DNA of 41,789 bases. Origin: Diphasiastrum complanatum. Taxonomy: Eukaryota; Streptophyta; Lycopodiopsida; Lycopodiales; Lycopodiaceae. The notes beneath the pieces were generated by a model, which saw only the letters and a list, made by a program, of their open reading frames with translations, was not told where the DNA came from and ran no database searches. The first letter of the stretch is position 1. Every line of letters starts with the position of its first letter. The stretch spans positions 17,501-59,289 of the forward strand of contig MU833229.1 in assembly GCA_029204225.1 (NCBI GenBank), given 5' to 3'. A program made the translations under genes and the position numbers. Shown here one piece after another: positions 21,875-33,800 of the stretch.

Positions 21875-24045
21875 CTTCAATGGGTGTCCATTATGATTCA
21901 AAAACTAATAACGTTTTGTGGACAGATGCATTGGCAACAGTTGATTGTATGGCTAGGCAAACATGTCATCCAGATCCAGAATAAGATTCAAAACCTAGCG
22001 AATCACCACCATGAGGATTCACCCTGATGAATGTAGCATGGCTGTCAATGGAACCTATTCCGGAACCTAGTGAAGATGATCTAGTTCCTTGGCAACATGC
22101 ATTATCTTACGATGAGGAAGCTAAATTGACAGATGAGCAGATCCTACACCACATGGTTCCTACACGCTATGGACTTTAACGAATACCAGTTCAACCACCT
22201 CAGAAGTTTCCACGTGCTACAGTCTCCAAGATGCCACCATCGAAAGTACCTGTATCAAAAAAAAGATACAATCAGGTGATTAAGTGGTGTGACCTACCAG
22301 AACAGGTCATAGCCATGGTGGATGCCGACATTCAGAACCATGAAACAAATGTCAAAGAGCCTCACCAAAGCAGACAAGTATGCAATAACAATAAATGATG
22401 TACGCGGGAAGAAGAAAGTTGCTGAGCCTCTAGCTCAGGGGTCATTAGACGAAGCTTCAACATCAACTTCAGGGATGTCAGAAGCAATTCAAAAGTTATC
22501 ACTCATGAATCGAACTAAGATCAATCTTTTGAAGGAAGAAACAAGTAAGGCACTAGCCCATGATGTGCCAGAAGACTTCAAAAGTTATACCTTGAACGAC
22601 ATGGTGATAGTGTTGCCAAAAGTGCAATGGAAGCTTGATGCAAATCAGGAGAAGGAGGAACAAGTCTACGAGGGACCCATTCACACTCCAACCGATGAAT
22701 CTAGCACAGCCAGATGAAGAAGACAAAATTGTTCATGTGGGAGCACAACTCACGCCTTCACAATTCACCAAGTTGCAGAAGTTATTGATGGTTTGCATGG
22801 TCTTACAAAGATCTAAAAGAAATTCCATCATATGTAGTCCAACACACCATACCTCTGGTCGAAGGAGCAACACCAAAGGTGAGTTGATACTGCCGCCGCA
22901 ACCTGAACTACACCGAGTTGATCAAGCAAGAGTTGCATAAATTGATCGATGTTGATTTCATCTATGAAATCAAACACACAGAATGGGTATCACTCATAGT
23001 CATTGTTCTCAAGAATAATGGAAAAATGCGGATCTATGTCAATATGAAGGCACTTAACGTTGTGACGTGGAAGGACCACTTTTCCTTACTGTTCACAAAA
23101 AGCGTCCTAGATCGAGTAGCTAAAGCGGAAGCCTACCATTTTTTAGATGGCTTCAGTGGCTACAACCAAGTGAAGATTACATGATGATCAACACGAGACA
23201 ACATTTGCAACTGAATGAGGTACATATGCCTACAAGGTCATGCCATTCGGTCTTTGTAATTCCCCTAGTACTTTCCAACGTGTCATGAAAGCAACATTCA
23301 AAGAATATTTTTCAAGATCTCCTTAGATGATCTTTGTGTGCACAATCATAATGAAGACCACTTACCTTACTTAAAGAAAGTGCTTTCACAATACCACAAA
23401 TTTAAGATATCATTGAACTCGGAAAAATGCCAATTTTGGGTCACACATGGTCTTATCTTAGGCCATATTGTATCTAGATATGGGATCGCCACCGATCTGT
23501 CTAAATTACATTCCATCATGGATCTTCCTTATGTGTTTATGGGACATGCCAATTACTACTGGATCTTCATTCTATTTTTTGTGGATTTGGCACGTCCTAT
23601 TTACAAATTGATAAGTGATCCACATTGGATGGAGGAATCCTTGCAAGCTTTCCAAAAGTTGAATGATGCACTCATATATGCACCAATCTTACGGCCTCAT
23701 AATTGGACAATCAAGTTTCATGTGCATATTGACATGTCAAAGTATGCTAGTGGAGTAGTCTTGATCCAACCAGACGAGTACAAGAAAGATTTTCCCATTT
23801 GCTTTGCCAGTCGACAACTAAATGATGTTGAAACCAACTATACAACGACTGAGCGAGAAGCCTTCGAAATGGTATTTGTGGTCAAGAAGTTTCTATACTG
23901 ATCATCAACTTTTGTTATGCCTAGTCAACAAAACCTACAACACAAGGAGAGTCACTAGATGGTTACTCTTGTTGTTGGAGTTTAATTTCCGTATAGTGGT
24001 ACCCAGAGACACCATATTTAAAACTCCACTGTATGTATTGCCTTG
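21875..24045 (+). pseudogene. Gypsy element 3: PR-RT spacer, reverse transcriptase and RNase H remnant (same family as element 2)
   Basis: The spacer (about 21875-22720) carries WTDALATVDCMARQ, DDLVPWQHALSYDEE and LTDEQILHHM. A linker with DVFAW-like and VVQHTIPL-like words across frames follows (22740-22870). RT: ELHKLIDVDFIYEIKHTEWV, then KMRIYVNMKALN, FLDGFSGYNQVKI, a VMPFGLCNSPSTFQRVM block around 23240-23285, and the active site as SLDDL near 23318-23332. The RT end with LGHIVSRYGI is intact here. RNase H has FHVHIDMSKYASGVVLIQ, TTTEREAFEMV and TDHQLLLCLV. It stops near 24045 at an A-rich run, with no integrase. Several frameshifts and stops. Gag and the catalytic protease core are absent. 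Confidence 0.88.
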
Positions 24046-24419
24046 CCAAAAAAAGAAGAAAAAAAGAAAAAATCAATCCTAATAACAATAAGAGAAGGGC
24101 CCCATGGGCTAGAAACGCCTAACCATCTCGCTCCATGATTCCGATTCACGACGTCCCCATGGAGTGCAGAACAAGAGGAGGCGCAAATCTCTCCATTGGA
24201 CTGCCAGAGATGCATAGCAGTTGAAAGGGTAGGGAGGAGCACCCTCTCGCAACTAGAAAGACAAAGATTGTGGAAACTCCAATTTGCTGCAAATTCTTTC
24301 TGGCGTGCACACAACTCCTCCCGGTCACACCTGAAACTTTTGGTACTCCTTAATGACAATTTTTCATGGGGCCTCTACATGAAAGAGTCTTCGAGATTCT
24401 AGATTTTCTTTGTTTCTCC
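24046..24419. other. A-rich junction and upstream flank of SR45
   Basis: An A-rich run (about 24048-24072) closes the gypsy remnant. From about 24075 sequence composition changes to GC-balanced, low-repeat DNA leading into the SR45 promoter. No gene is recognised in it. Confidence 0.4.
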
Positions 24420-24500
24420 AGCCCATGCTCTAAGCCCGTGCCTACCGCAGAGCCAAAAGGTTGCCCTTAGCGTGTCTTTCTTTGTGTTTTAGGGTTTAGA
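24105..24500 (+). promoter_or_regulatory. Putative SR45 promoter: site II elements plus telo-box
   Basis: Two site II-type words (TGGGCT, bound by TCP factors) lie at 24105-24110 (plus) and 24420-24425 (as AGCCCA). A telo-box-like TTAGGGTTTAGAG is at about 24489-24501. Site II with telo-box is a known pairing in promoters of plant growth, translation and RNA-processing genes. The 5'UTR probably starts around the telo-box. No clear TATA box is seen, as usual for this class. The assignment rests on motif and position only. Confidence 0.45.
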
Positions 24501-24556
24501 GAAACAAAGAGATACAGTAGCAGTGAAGAAGCTGCGCTTTGTTCTCGCGAGGGTTT

Positions 24557-24754
24557 GTAAAGGTTCGCCTTCCCTATTTCTTCTCTTCTTTCTCTCTCCT
24601 CCTTGCTTTTCACTTCCTCGCTCTGCGGCCTCGCATTCTGTGTTTAATTCCTTTATGAGCTGAGGGACTACAGAACACGCCATTCTGTTATGTATAAGGT
24701 TTTCAAGGCAATGGCAATGGTGGTGGCTTTTGTGACGGTGTTTTGTATTTGCAG
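24557..24754 (+). other. Probable 5'UTR intron of SR45
   Basis: The acceptor TTTTGTATTTGCAG ends at 24754, 61 bp before the start codon. Candidate donors are TTT|GTAAAG at 24557 and AAG|GTTCGC at 24563. The interval is T-rich with CT runs, like a plant leader intron. Leader introns often raise expression in plants. Confidence 0.5.
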
Positions 24755-24815
24755 GTTCGGTGGATTTTCTTGAACAATAAGTAGAACGGGGGTTTATGTT
24801 TTAGGGATTGAGGAA

Positions 24816-27800
24816 ATGGCAAAGCCGGCTAGAGCTCCCAAGTCGCCGTCGCAGTCTATGTCTGCTTCGGGATCGTCATCATATTCTGGATCGTCCAGTG
24901 ACAGCGGTTCCAGATCGAGGTCGCTGTCATCGACATCGGGGTCAGATTCTGCGAGCTCAAGAAGTCGCAGCCCTCCTCCAAAGAAGAGGTGATACATTCT
25001 GTTTGCTATTTTTCACAATGATATCACTGCGCTCATAAAATTCCACGATATGTTTCTTCAATGACAAAAAATTGAAGATAGGTTTATTCTTCAGGACAGT
25101 GCTTGTTATTTACCTGTTCTGCGATGAGGTAGTATCGATCATTTCTATTCTGCAACTATATGAGGGGGCTGCCCTTCCTACCTTGAGTGCAGCTTAGTTA
25201 GTCACATGGAATGAGTTAGGGTTAACAAGTGCCTACACGTGCTGGGAACATTTTTAGTTACACCTGACGTAGAATGACTTTGCTGCCTGCTTTATGTCGT
25301 GGTAAGGGTGCAGTGGACGATGGCAGGAAAGAGGAAGCCCCGGCAGGAAGGGGAAAATGGCATTTGCACTTTGAGGATAGTGGGGAGGTGGGAAAAACGG
25401 TCGGGATGACACTGTATGGGCACCTTTAACTTTAAGCATACCCATATGACTATGGTAAACGAGGCGCAGAAATCTCATTAGCGCTAACAGAACCAAAGCT
25501 TCAAATGGGTAAAACTAATTGTGAGTGGGGCAGCACTCTCAGTTTAGCAAGCACCAACTGGTTGCACCAATGGTTGGCTGGCCAGCCTCCCTAGAATATG
25601 GTCACCCTCACTAGAATATCAATCAGAAGTTGATGTATTTGTAAGGAGACCCTGTCTCCAGTTTCAGCCATCTACTTCAATTTAGGTGTCTCATGCAACT
25701 TGGAACCTTTAAAGGTGTGTGAAGGTTGGATAGTAATTTCCAGTATGATTAGTAAAGAGAGCTACAAATAATGTATTCATCTCTTTAGGAAGTGAAAGCG
25801 ATGACCTATAATAGGACTTTTCAGGATGTAGACAGGATTGATGGTTTTCTTTCATTTGTATCTGTATTAGTGAATGATGGAAGAGTGAAGGGGGAGTCTT
25901 TTTCTCGTGGAAAGTTTGCATGTAATGAGGATCAGTGCCACATACAATCTCTTAGTGTTATTTGAAAAGTTTTAGGTCTCTATACTTTCTTTTTCTCTCC
26001 CATGTACCATTATCTAGTTTGTGCTCCATGTCAATTTTGACTATGTATATGTATTTGTTGGGTGATAGAGTGGTTTTATTTGCTCATATATTGTTGACAC
26101 TCTTGACAATTTCAATTATCTAATTTTTTAAGAGATGTATCTTTGAGGAAGACTCATTCATAGGTGATTTGATTTTGAAGTAAGTTTCTGCTCAAATCGA
26201 TCACTAAACAGCTGTAAAAGTCCCAATGGTGACTAACTGTGCATCAACTCGCTCCCCGGGTACTTTCACAATAGTGCTCTAGTTTTAATTCTTAAAGTAA
26301 GGCAACTAACATGTTTTGGCAAATATTTATTGAAGGAAGGATTCAATTGTTGTAAAATGAATCCGGTTGATTCTTTGAAGTTTGTGTTTTTGTTAAATTT
26401 TGATGTTTTACTTTTCTTGGGTTTTTTCTTGTAACGACGACCTTGATCATAATATTGTTTCTTTTGGCTTTTACAGTTCTTTGCCTGTGGCTAGAAAAGT
26501 TCGTTCTCCCTCTCCACCACCGAAAAAATCATCTCCAGTGAAGTGAGTAATCTCTTGTCCCTAAGAAAGACTACTAGCAAGTTTGGGCTAATATCTTAAT
26601 TGTGATTGTGTATGTTGCATCATAGATTTCACATCAATAGTCTAAGTTGAGTGAGTTGTATTTAGGGATATTTGTTAGTTGACGCAAAGTGAATTTGTTA
26701 TAGTCTCGTTTTTAATTTGTTAGAATGCAATGTTTGACAATGAAGTTGTCTTTTAAAGTGTTGCATCAGAGCAGATTTTCAAAGTTTAGATGTTTGGAGC
26801 TCCAAGCTATATAAGAGTAGTTTAAAGCCTCATTACTCAATGGCTATGCGTGTTTGTGAATCAAGGTGGAATATTGCTTAGTCATACTTTTCCGCTTGTC
26901 ACAAACAAGCACGTAAGCCATCATGCTAAGGGGATGCCCTTTAATGTTCGAGAGACTACGTGTATGCTTGAGCCTTGGATTCTTAGACTATAGCTTCATT
27001 GAATCCATATTCAATCATGAGCTAATCATTATGTTGAATATCTTAGTATGTGTAATCTGGTGGTTAACATGTTGCATAAAATAACATTATGGTGGGTGAG
27101 AGGCTTCATCATAAGATTGCAAGACTACTAAAGATTTGTTACTGGTGCATCATTGCCTCATTGCATTGATTGTCACATGGGTTCAACTTGCTAAACTTGC
27201 ATATCATTGAGAAGTCTTTTCAACCAAATGAGTTTGCATGTTGAGGTAATTTTAGGTCTCTTGTGACAAATATCCTAAAAGCACACATGATCCTAGCAAT
27301 TTGTACATGAATTTTATTTCTTCAATACTTCGGTTAACTCATGTTTATCTTTTTTTTTGAATATTTGAATTTGCTGGAATGTCCATTTGAATCTAGTTTT
27401 AGCTAAGGATCATCCTTGTATGTATGGCATGATCAGCTGTATGTGCATTCTTTGCCCTATCTACTACTACTACATGGCATGCATCGGTGGCACAACTATC
27501 TTGAACATGTGTAAGTTGGGCCATGTACTACTACTAGCAAGTGGCAATCTTGGTGAATCTGGTTACTTTGATCGCTATTCTGCTACTTTCTAAGTCCATT
27601 TGAATATGGCATTCATTGTTGACACTCCTACATTCGATCTCAATTGTTGTTATTGTCTATGTGTCAATACTCATTTACGATCATTCCCAACTAGCTTGGA
27701 ATATGTAAAACTTTATCCAAGTGCTGGTTTCAATGAACAAAATAATATGTAAGTTCCAAGTCCGGTTAACTGGCGATTTCAAATTGCCAATATTTGAATA

Positions 27801-30800
27801 GGTTGAATTTGAATTTAAATTGGTTCAAAATCGGTATTTGCAAAAAATTGGCCTGCTTGAAGAAGTATCAATAAGTCGTGTTACCCATAATTGGCAACAC
27901 AAAAGTAAATGGTTAGTTTATAGTTTAGACTCTAGAGTATATTTTGTAAATTCCAAATTTGAAAATGCTCATTCAATACTTAAATTATGACAAGGTTACA
28001 CCAACTAACACGTATGTGTGCATACGTACATAGGCAAAGTAATTAGCTATGACGACATAGGTTTCTATTTTGTGTAAATATATTACAACCAAACAGTTGA
28101 TTCATAGGGCACATTCTCCAGGTCACATTCTCTAGGGCACTGATGATGTGAGTAGGGACCTCATAGGACTTGGTCCATGCTATAGGGTTGCTTGAAATTA
28201 TTCTAAACTTTTATAGGCAAAAAGCCTTAAATCATAATGATATTGGTCGGAATCTTTTAAAAAAGAAAAAGTTATCTATTGCCCCTGTCCTATACTAACT
28301 TTATTTATTTTAAGTTTAGTGATTGTGCTTTGGGTTATTTTGTTATTGCGAATACACCAAATTTTCCCTCATCATCTTTGAAAGTCCTTTTTGAATTCAG
28401 TTGATGTTTGCTTGTTAGAATCATAGATGCACTGCGATTCAGAATCGCGGTCCGAATCGCGATTCGGAAAAATTCCATAATCGTTTTTTTTTTGGTTTTT
28501 TTTTTGGGCAATATGGATATCAGATGAAAGCTCTAATTAAGAGCATTATTACTGTGTAGTTTGCCGAATGTTTCGGGTACAGGATGGTCCAGTTCAGGTG
28601 CATTAATCCATGTTGAGTTTTGTCAAGGATAAAAATTCAAAACTAACCTCTAGCTTGTTCGTTACGATCACAGATGGTTCCAGTGGGACAGAGACAGAGA
28701 ACTGTAGAGCCTCCCCTGGACCCCCCCAGCGACAGTAGGAGGGGTGATGCTGCCCCCCCCTGCACCCCCCCAAGATAAAACTGGGGTCCAATGCACGCCG
28801 ATAAGGGCCCAATATTTATGCCCCCAACTATGCACATTGCACTCACATCTCCAATGAAATGATTGCAAAAGTAATCATCATCCATAGAGTTGATAGCCCA
28901 AACTGTAGCATTTGCCATTAACAATTACTGAGAACCAAAGCAAATAGCAACCAAATAGCTACTGACTTTTATTTGTTTGTGCCCTATCTACTACACTTCT
29001 GGGAGGCAAAACGCTGGTTTGACCATTGCTCCCTTAAGAAAATTTCCGCCATAAGCTATTTTTCCAAAAAACAAAAAAATTTATAATTTTTTTTTTCACG
29101 ATTCGTTGTTAGAATTGCGATTTGCAGAATCGCGGTTCGAGAATCGTGATCCCAGCGAATCGCGGTTCGAGAATCGCGATTCGCTGCAACTATGGTTAGA
29201 ATCTATAATAAGAGTAATAGTAAGTTTATTTATTGTATTGAAGAATCTTTTTTAGTCCATGGTTTGTTACTGGAATGGAAAGGTAAAAGTAAGTTTATAA
29301 CATTATAAATTGTATTGAAGAATCTTTTGTAGTCGATGGTTTGTTATTGGAATGGAAAGGTAAAGCTATAAATCATGTGGGCCTCGATTGAACTAAGTAG
29401 GCTCTTCGTTGCCTAGAGTCCATGATAAAATGCTACCAAGCTATGGACTAGTTGCTTCATGCATTAAGTTGTGTATTGTGTTTCCATTTAAAGTGTGCAT
29501 TATAGATATTCGAGTTATAGTTGGTAAGGAAAGCTTGCTCTACGTGTATTTCATCATTTAAGTTCTTCAAGAATAACTTCTATGGTGGGTTTGATGTGAA
29601 GGGTCTGGAACCAAATCATTGTCAAAATCCACCGTTTCTACAATTTTTGCACACTACTATTCAAAGGCGATTCCAACTTATATGGACATTATTTCTTTTC
29701 ACCATCAGCTCTGTCATCTTTGAATTTATGCAATAGTATTTGTTTTTCAGGAAGCTCAGAACCCCCACACCAGAGTCAACAGTTCTGCACATTGGATCCT
29801 TAACACGTAACATCAATGAAGCTCATCTCAAGGAGATTTTTGGTGAGTTCTTAAATTTGTAAAATTAAGTGCAGTTTTTCCGTAGTGATTTTTTGTTGTT
29901 GTTTGAGGGCTATCTTTTAATTGTAAAGTACATGCTTAGGATGAAAAATGTTAAACTGTTGGAGTTTTTTTGTCATGGTTCGCACTTCCTAGAGAAAGGC
30001 TCCTCTTGCTCAAGAGGATTCGGCGGCCGGCCATATAGTAACATCATCCAATTAAAATCAAAACCATGGAACTACATAGACTCAAAGATCTGAATTAGCT
30101 CAAATTCTGAATTTTAATTAGAGGTTCCAATTCTAGCAAAGTATTAAAAGAGTAGAATTTATGTATGAATCACAAGGATCATGTTTTAGCATAGATTGTC
30201 ATTAGAGACGTCAAAGTTACCTCTCATACGCTTGCTAGCTTCCAAAACTTATTGTATTGAATGTTATGTCTGAAAACTTTTTGAACAAGCTTCAAACTAT
30301 GGTGAGTGGTAACATAAAGATTTGAATCTTGCGTCGAATCAAGGAGATTTGAGTCACTTCAAATTGAGAGATTCGTTGGAACTAGTCCATGAACTACCAT
30401 CATATATTCTTATGAGAATTTATGTTGAAGGAAAGCAACTTCCAAGAGATTCTTATGGAAACGTTGTACTCTAATGGGTTGTCTTGTCGAAGTGGACAAC
30501 AAAGTAGTAAAGTGACCCAACATTGATCCACATCTTCCCAAGGTCATCTTGGCTCATCCAGATTCCATTGGCATCAAACTTGAATATTACAACGGGTTGT
30601 TCACAATCAAGATCAATCGTGACTAAACATTGCTGGAATGATGTGAGATTATAGCGACCATTGACTCGAGGAGTTTGTTGCTTTGTCTTTAGTAGACAAG
30701 ACGTTTTGACAAGTTTGAACAAATAACTCTCATTCTTCTTATTCATATGCCATACATTTCTGGATCTTTGATAAGGTTTGCGAGATTGCTCTTAGGAATA

Positions 30801-33800
30801 TAGACAAATCATTTTCAGTCTTGAATTTATGGTAGGTATCATTATTTCAATGTAGCTATCCAGTTTTCACCTTGTGGAATTTCAATTTAGATCGTTCAAA
30901 CAAATTTCGCATAGACTTTCTGTATGCTTGTTTTATAAAAATGTAATCTCTAATATTTGTTATGATTATTTTATTATATTTGTGATATTTTGTAAGCTGT
31001 GCTCACACAAATACATGTTTGGTTGATACTTGACATTGGTTGGTATTTGCTCCCACCAATACTTGGAATCGGTGGTGTAATAAAATAGAAAATAAAAAGC
31101 TATCAACCGGTATCATGAAATCCAAAAAAAAAAGATAAAATTACCCCGTCGTGGCTGGTAAGCACAAATATGGGATAATCGCCCAACATAGGTATTAGGT
31201 AGGTGCTTCATTTGATTGGTGATGGGTTTGGCTCTTTAGTGTTGGCCTTCATCATGATTGAGGCTGCCCTTCACCTTCAAAGAAGTGACAAAACTCATAA
31301 GTGAGTACATTGGTCTTTATACAAATATGTGGAAATGTGAGCATATGTTTGTGCTTGTGACTCACCACTACTCTTGGGCAGTGACAAAATACGTATGGAT
31401 GTTTTGGTCCATGCTATGCATGATGTAGTTGATGGCCTTAAACTTTATGGGTGAAATTGTACTTGCCCTTTGTTATGCGGGGTACTATTCAAAACCATAG
31501 TTGCAGCCCTCAATTCGGAGCGTGATCCAAGTCAAGTTCCAAAATTAGGGTTAAGATTTTCAGGATTGGAAAAAAAAATTGATAATGTTTTTTCCTTGAA
31601 TTTTTTTAGGGGAATTGCATATTGACGGAAGTCCTTTTGGAATCATGAGTACTATTGCAAGTGATTATCACTCTTAATGCTAGTTGGGACTCAAACTCAT
31701 GATGAGTGCTAATAAGGTTGAACTTGTGAAAGACAACCTAATGGCCTATTTTATGATCATGTCAATAATCTGGAAATTATGACATGGATAAATGAGCTTA
31801 TTTTTTTATCTAGAACTTGGATCCAATAGATGGTTGAGATTCCGTGAGACACAGCCTGTAAACAGTTTTTGGCTTGAGCTCCCAAAACCGTTTTATCAAG
31901 GCCTATAGACTCGTGCTATTAGTGCAAATTTACCATTGTAAAAAAAATTTAAATTTTTTTTTAATAGATTATAATCTGTTTATAAGCAAACTCCATATCT
32001 GATTGGTGATATCTTTCAGCCACCACATCTAGTTAGGAGATATACAAGACAATATTCTTTTGGTGATTTGGTTTAATTTACTTCAGAAAATGTTTTATAT
32101 GCTCCCATGATTCTATTCATACTTGACATGTACTTTCCAGTCTTCATGTAGTTTTTTAGTACTCTAAAGACTTCAACAAAGCGTGCTCTCTCGCTCTCTC
32201 ATCCATAAAAAATAGATTAGATCTGGGTAGACCTTTTGAATCAGATATTTGTGTGTGCAAACTTCATCTAAAGAATGAACAAAAAGAAACCTGAAAACTT
32301 GGAAAATTCCCTAATTCACACTCTAATTATTCAAATGACAATTTGTAAATATCTATATTGCATCCTATGTTCTGAATAATGATATAAAGATCACCCCAAA
32401 AGTAATAAAAAAAGTATGAAGAAGGTGAAGTGCTAAAACACTTGAAAAAGTGAAATTTCTGCACTCAGCTTTCTGGAACCTAATCTTTATATGATCTTCG
32501 ATGAGTTCAGAAAAAGAATCCAAACATCCACTTGAATTGAAAATTTAACTGCATAGAACTGCAAGAATTAAAGATGAAACTTAGGGTTCTCATATCAACA
32601 CTCACAAACTTGTTCAAAACAATCTTAGCTTCTACTAAACATGAAGATCTGAATAGATTTGTAAAAGTCCGATCTCATTAGGAATTTTTTTTTTTCAGCA
32701 AAAAAAGAAAAAAGAAAAAATTTGCATCTTGGCACGTGAATACCTAACAATGATGAAAGGCAAGTTATATTTTCTTTATAGACGGGAAGAAAGCGATCTC
32801 ATCAACCGAGTGACAGTAGTGTATAGGTCTTCTGGTTTTCTGTAGTGAATGACACAATTTTGCATAAGTAGTTGTAAGTTGTTCAAGTTCATCCGGGGGG
32901 GAACCGATCTCATCATATAAGTCTTAGACATAGTAGTGTGGTTTCCTGTCTTGAGAGCTTGTCGCTCTTCTGGTGAGCCCTAATTTCCCCCAGAGACTTT
33001 TGCTCCTGAGAGCTTGTCACTCTTCTGGTGAGCTTCACCTCTCCCCAATCCTCTGGTGAGCATTCACTTCTTTGAGACAGTCACTGATGCACCCTAAACC
33101 CTAAACCAGTAATATGTTTGCCATACAAACCATCATCTTCACTCGAAACCACTCTCAGATCTTTCTTTGCCGCTTTTTTGGAGCTTAGTTCCCAATGAAG
33201 GTTCATAATAATTTATGAGCTGCTCATTAGCCATGGTTGTTTAGTAATATCTCAGTTATGAGAGGCATGGCCCAGTGGTTAGGTCTATTGCAAATTTTTT
33301 TGGTACCGTTTTCCTATTTTTTAACAGGAGGGGGCAGGTGGGTGCCAGACACCCTCTGATAATTAATTCCGGGGGAAAAACAGGGGCCATAAATTGCTTT
33401 TATTTTGCTTTTGGGATGGGGGACAGTGTAGGCAGGTGCCTGTATTTTTTTTTTTTTTTGAAAATTTCTTTTTGCAAAAAATCGGACGCGTCCGCGTCCA
33501 GACATGGACTCAGACGCGCGTCCGTGTTCGCCATCCGCTTCCTTAGATATATATATATATATATTTATATTGTCTGGAGCACTATAGGACACTCTGTAGT
33601 CACAATTTATTTTTTTTGTTGCTCATATCTTCTCCGAATGAACCTTTTTGGACAAACTTGATTTTATTAGCTGTTACCTATGATCGGGATGTTGCTACAT
33701 TTTTCTGGCCAAAGATGCATGGATATCTATGTGTTGACACAAGTGAATTGTATTCTTAGGTAACTATGGAGAAGTAATCAATGTGGAACTTGCCATGGAT

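Larger units (their letters stand above)
26543..29750 (+). other. SR45 intron 2, with inserted DNA transposon
   Basis: GT-AG intron of 3208 bp (GTGAA|GTGAGT to TGTTTTTCAG|GAAG). It contains the 772-bp element at 28423-29194 and a tandem duplication at 29222-29365. The rest is AT-rich without recognised coding. Confidence 0.8.
29843..33759 (+). other. SR45 intron 3, the longest intron
   Basis: GT-AG intron of 3917 bp that splits the RRM between E-I-F and G-N-Y-G (TTTTG|GTGAGT to TATTCTTAG|GTAAC). It contains a motif-free antisense open frame (30471-30746), a 55-bp-spaced direct repeat (32953 and 33008), two plant telomere-type repeats at 33091-33107, a tRNA-like A box at 33268, a CpG-rich palindrome at 33483-33494 and an (AT)9 run at 33547-33564. 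Confidence 0.8.

Noticed and set aside
24018-24359. Minus-strand open frame of 113 codons upstream of SR45
   Set aside because: It spans the A-rich junction between the gypsy remnant and the SR45 flank and has no motif.
28603-28924. Three overlapping minus-strand Gly-rich open frames
   Set aside because: Produced by the G-run sequence of the DNA transposon; related frames in the downstream copy are not conserved as protein.
33091-33107. Telomere-type repeats as trace of a chromosome fusion
   Set aside because: Only two and a half units inside an intron; short telo-box-like words are common in plant DNA.
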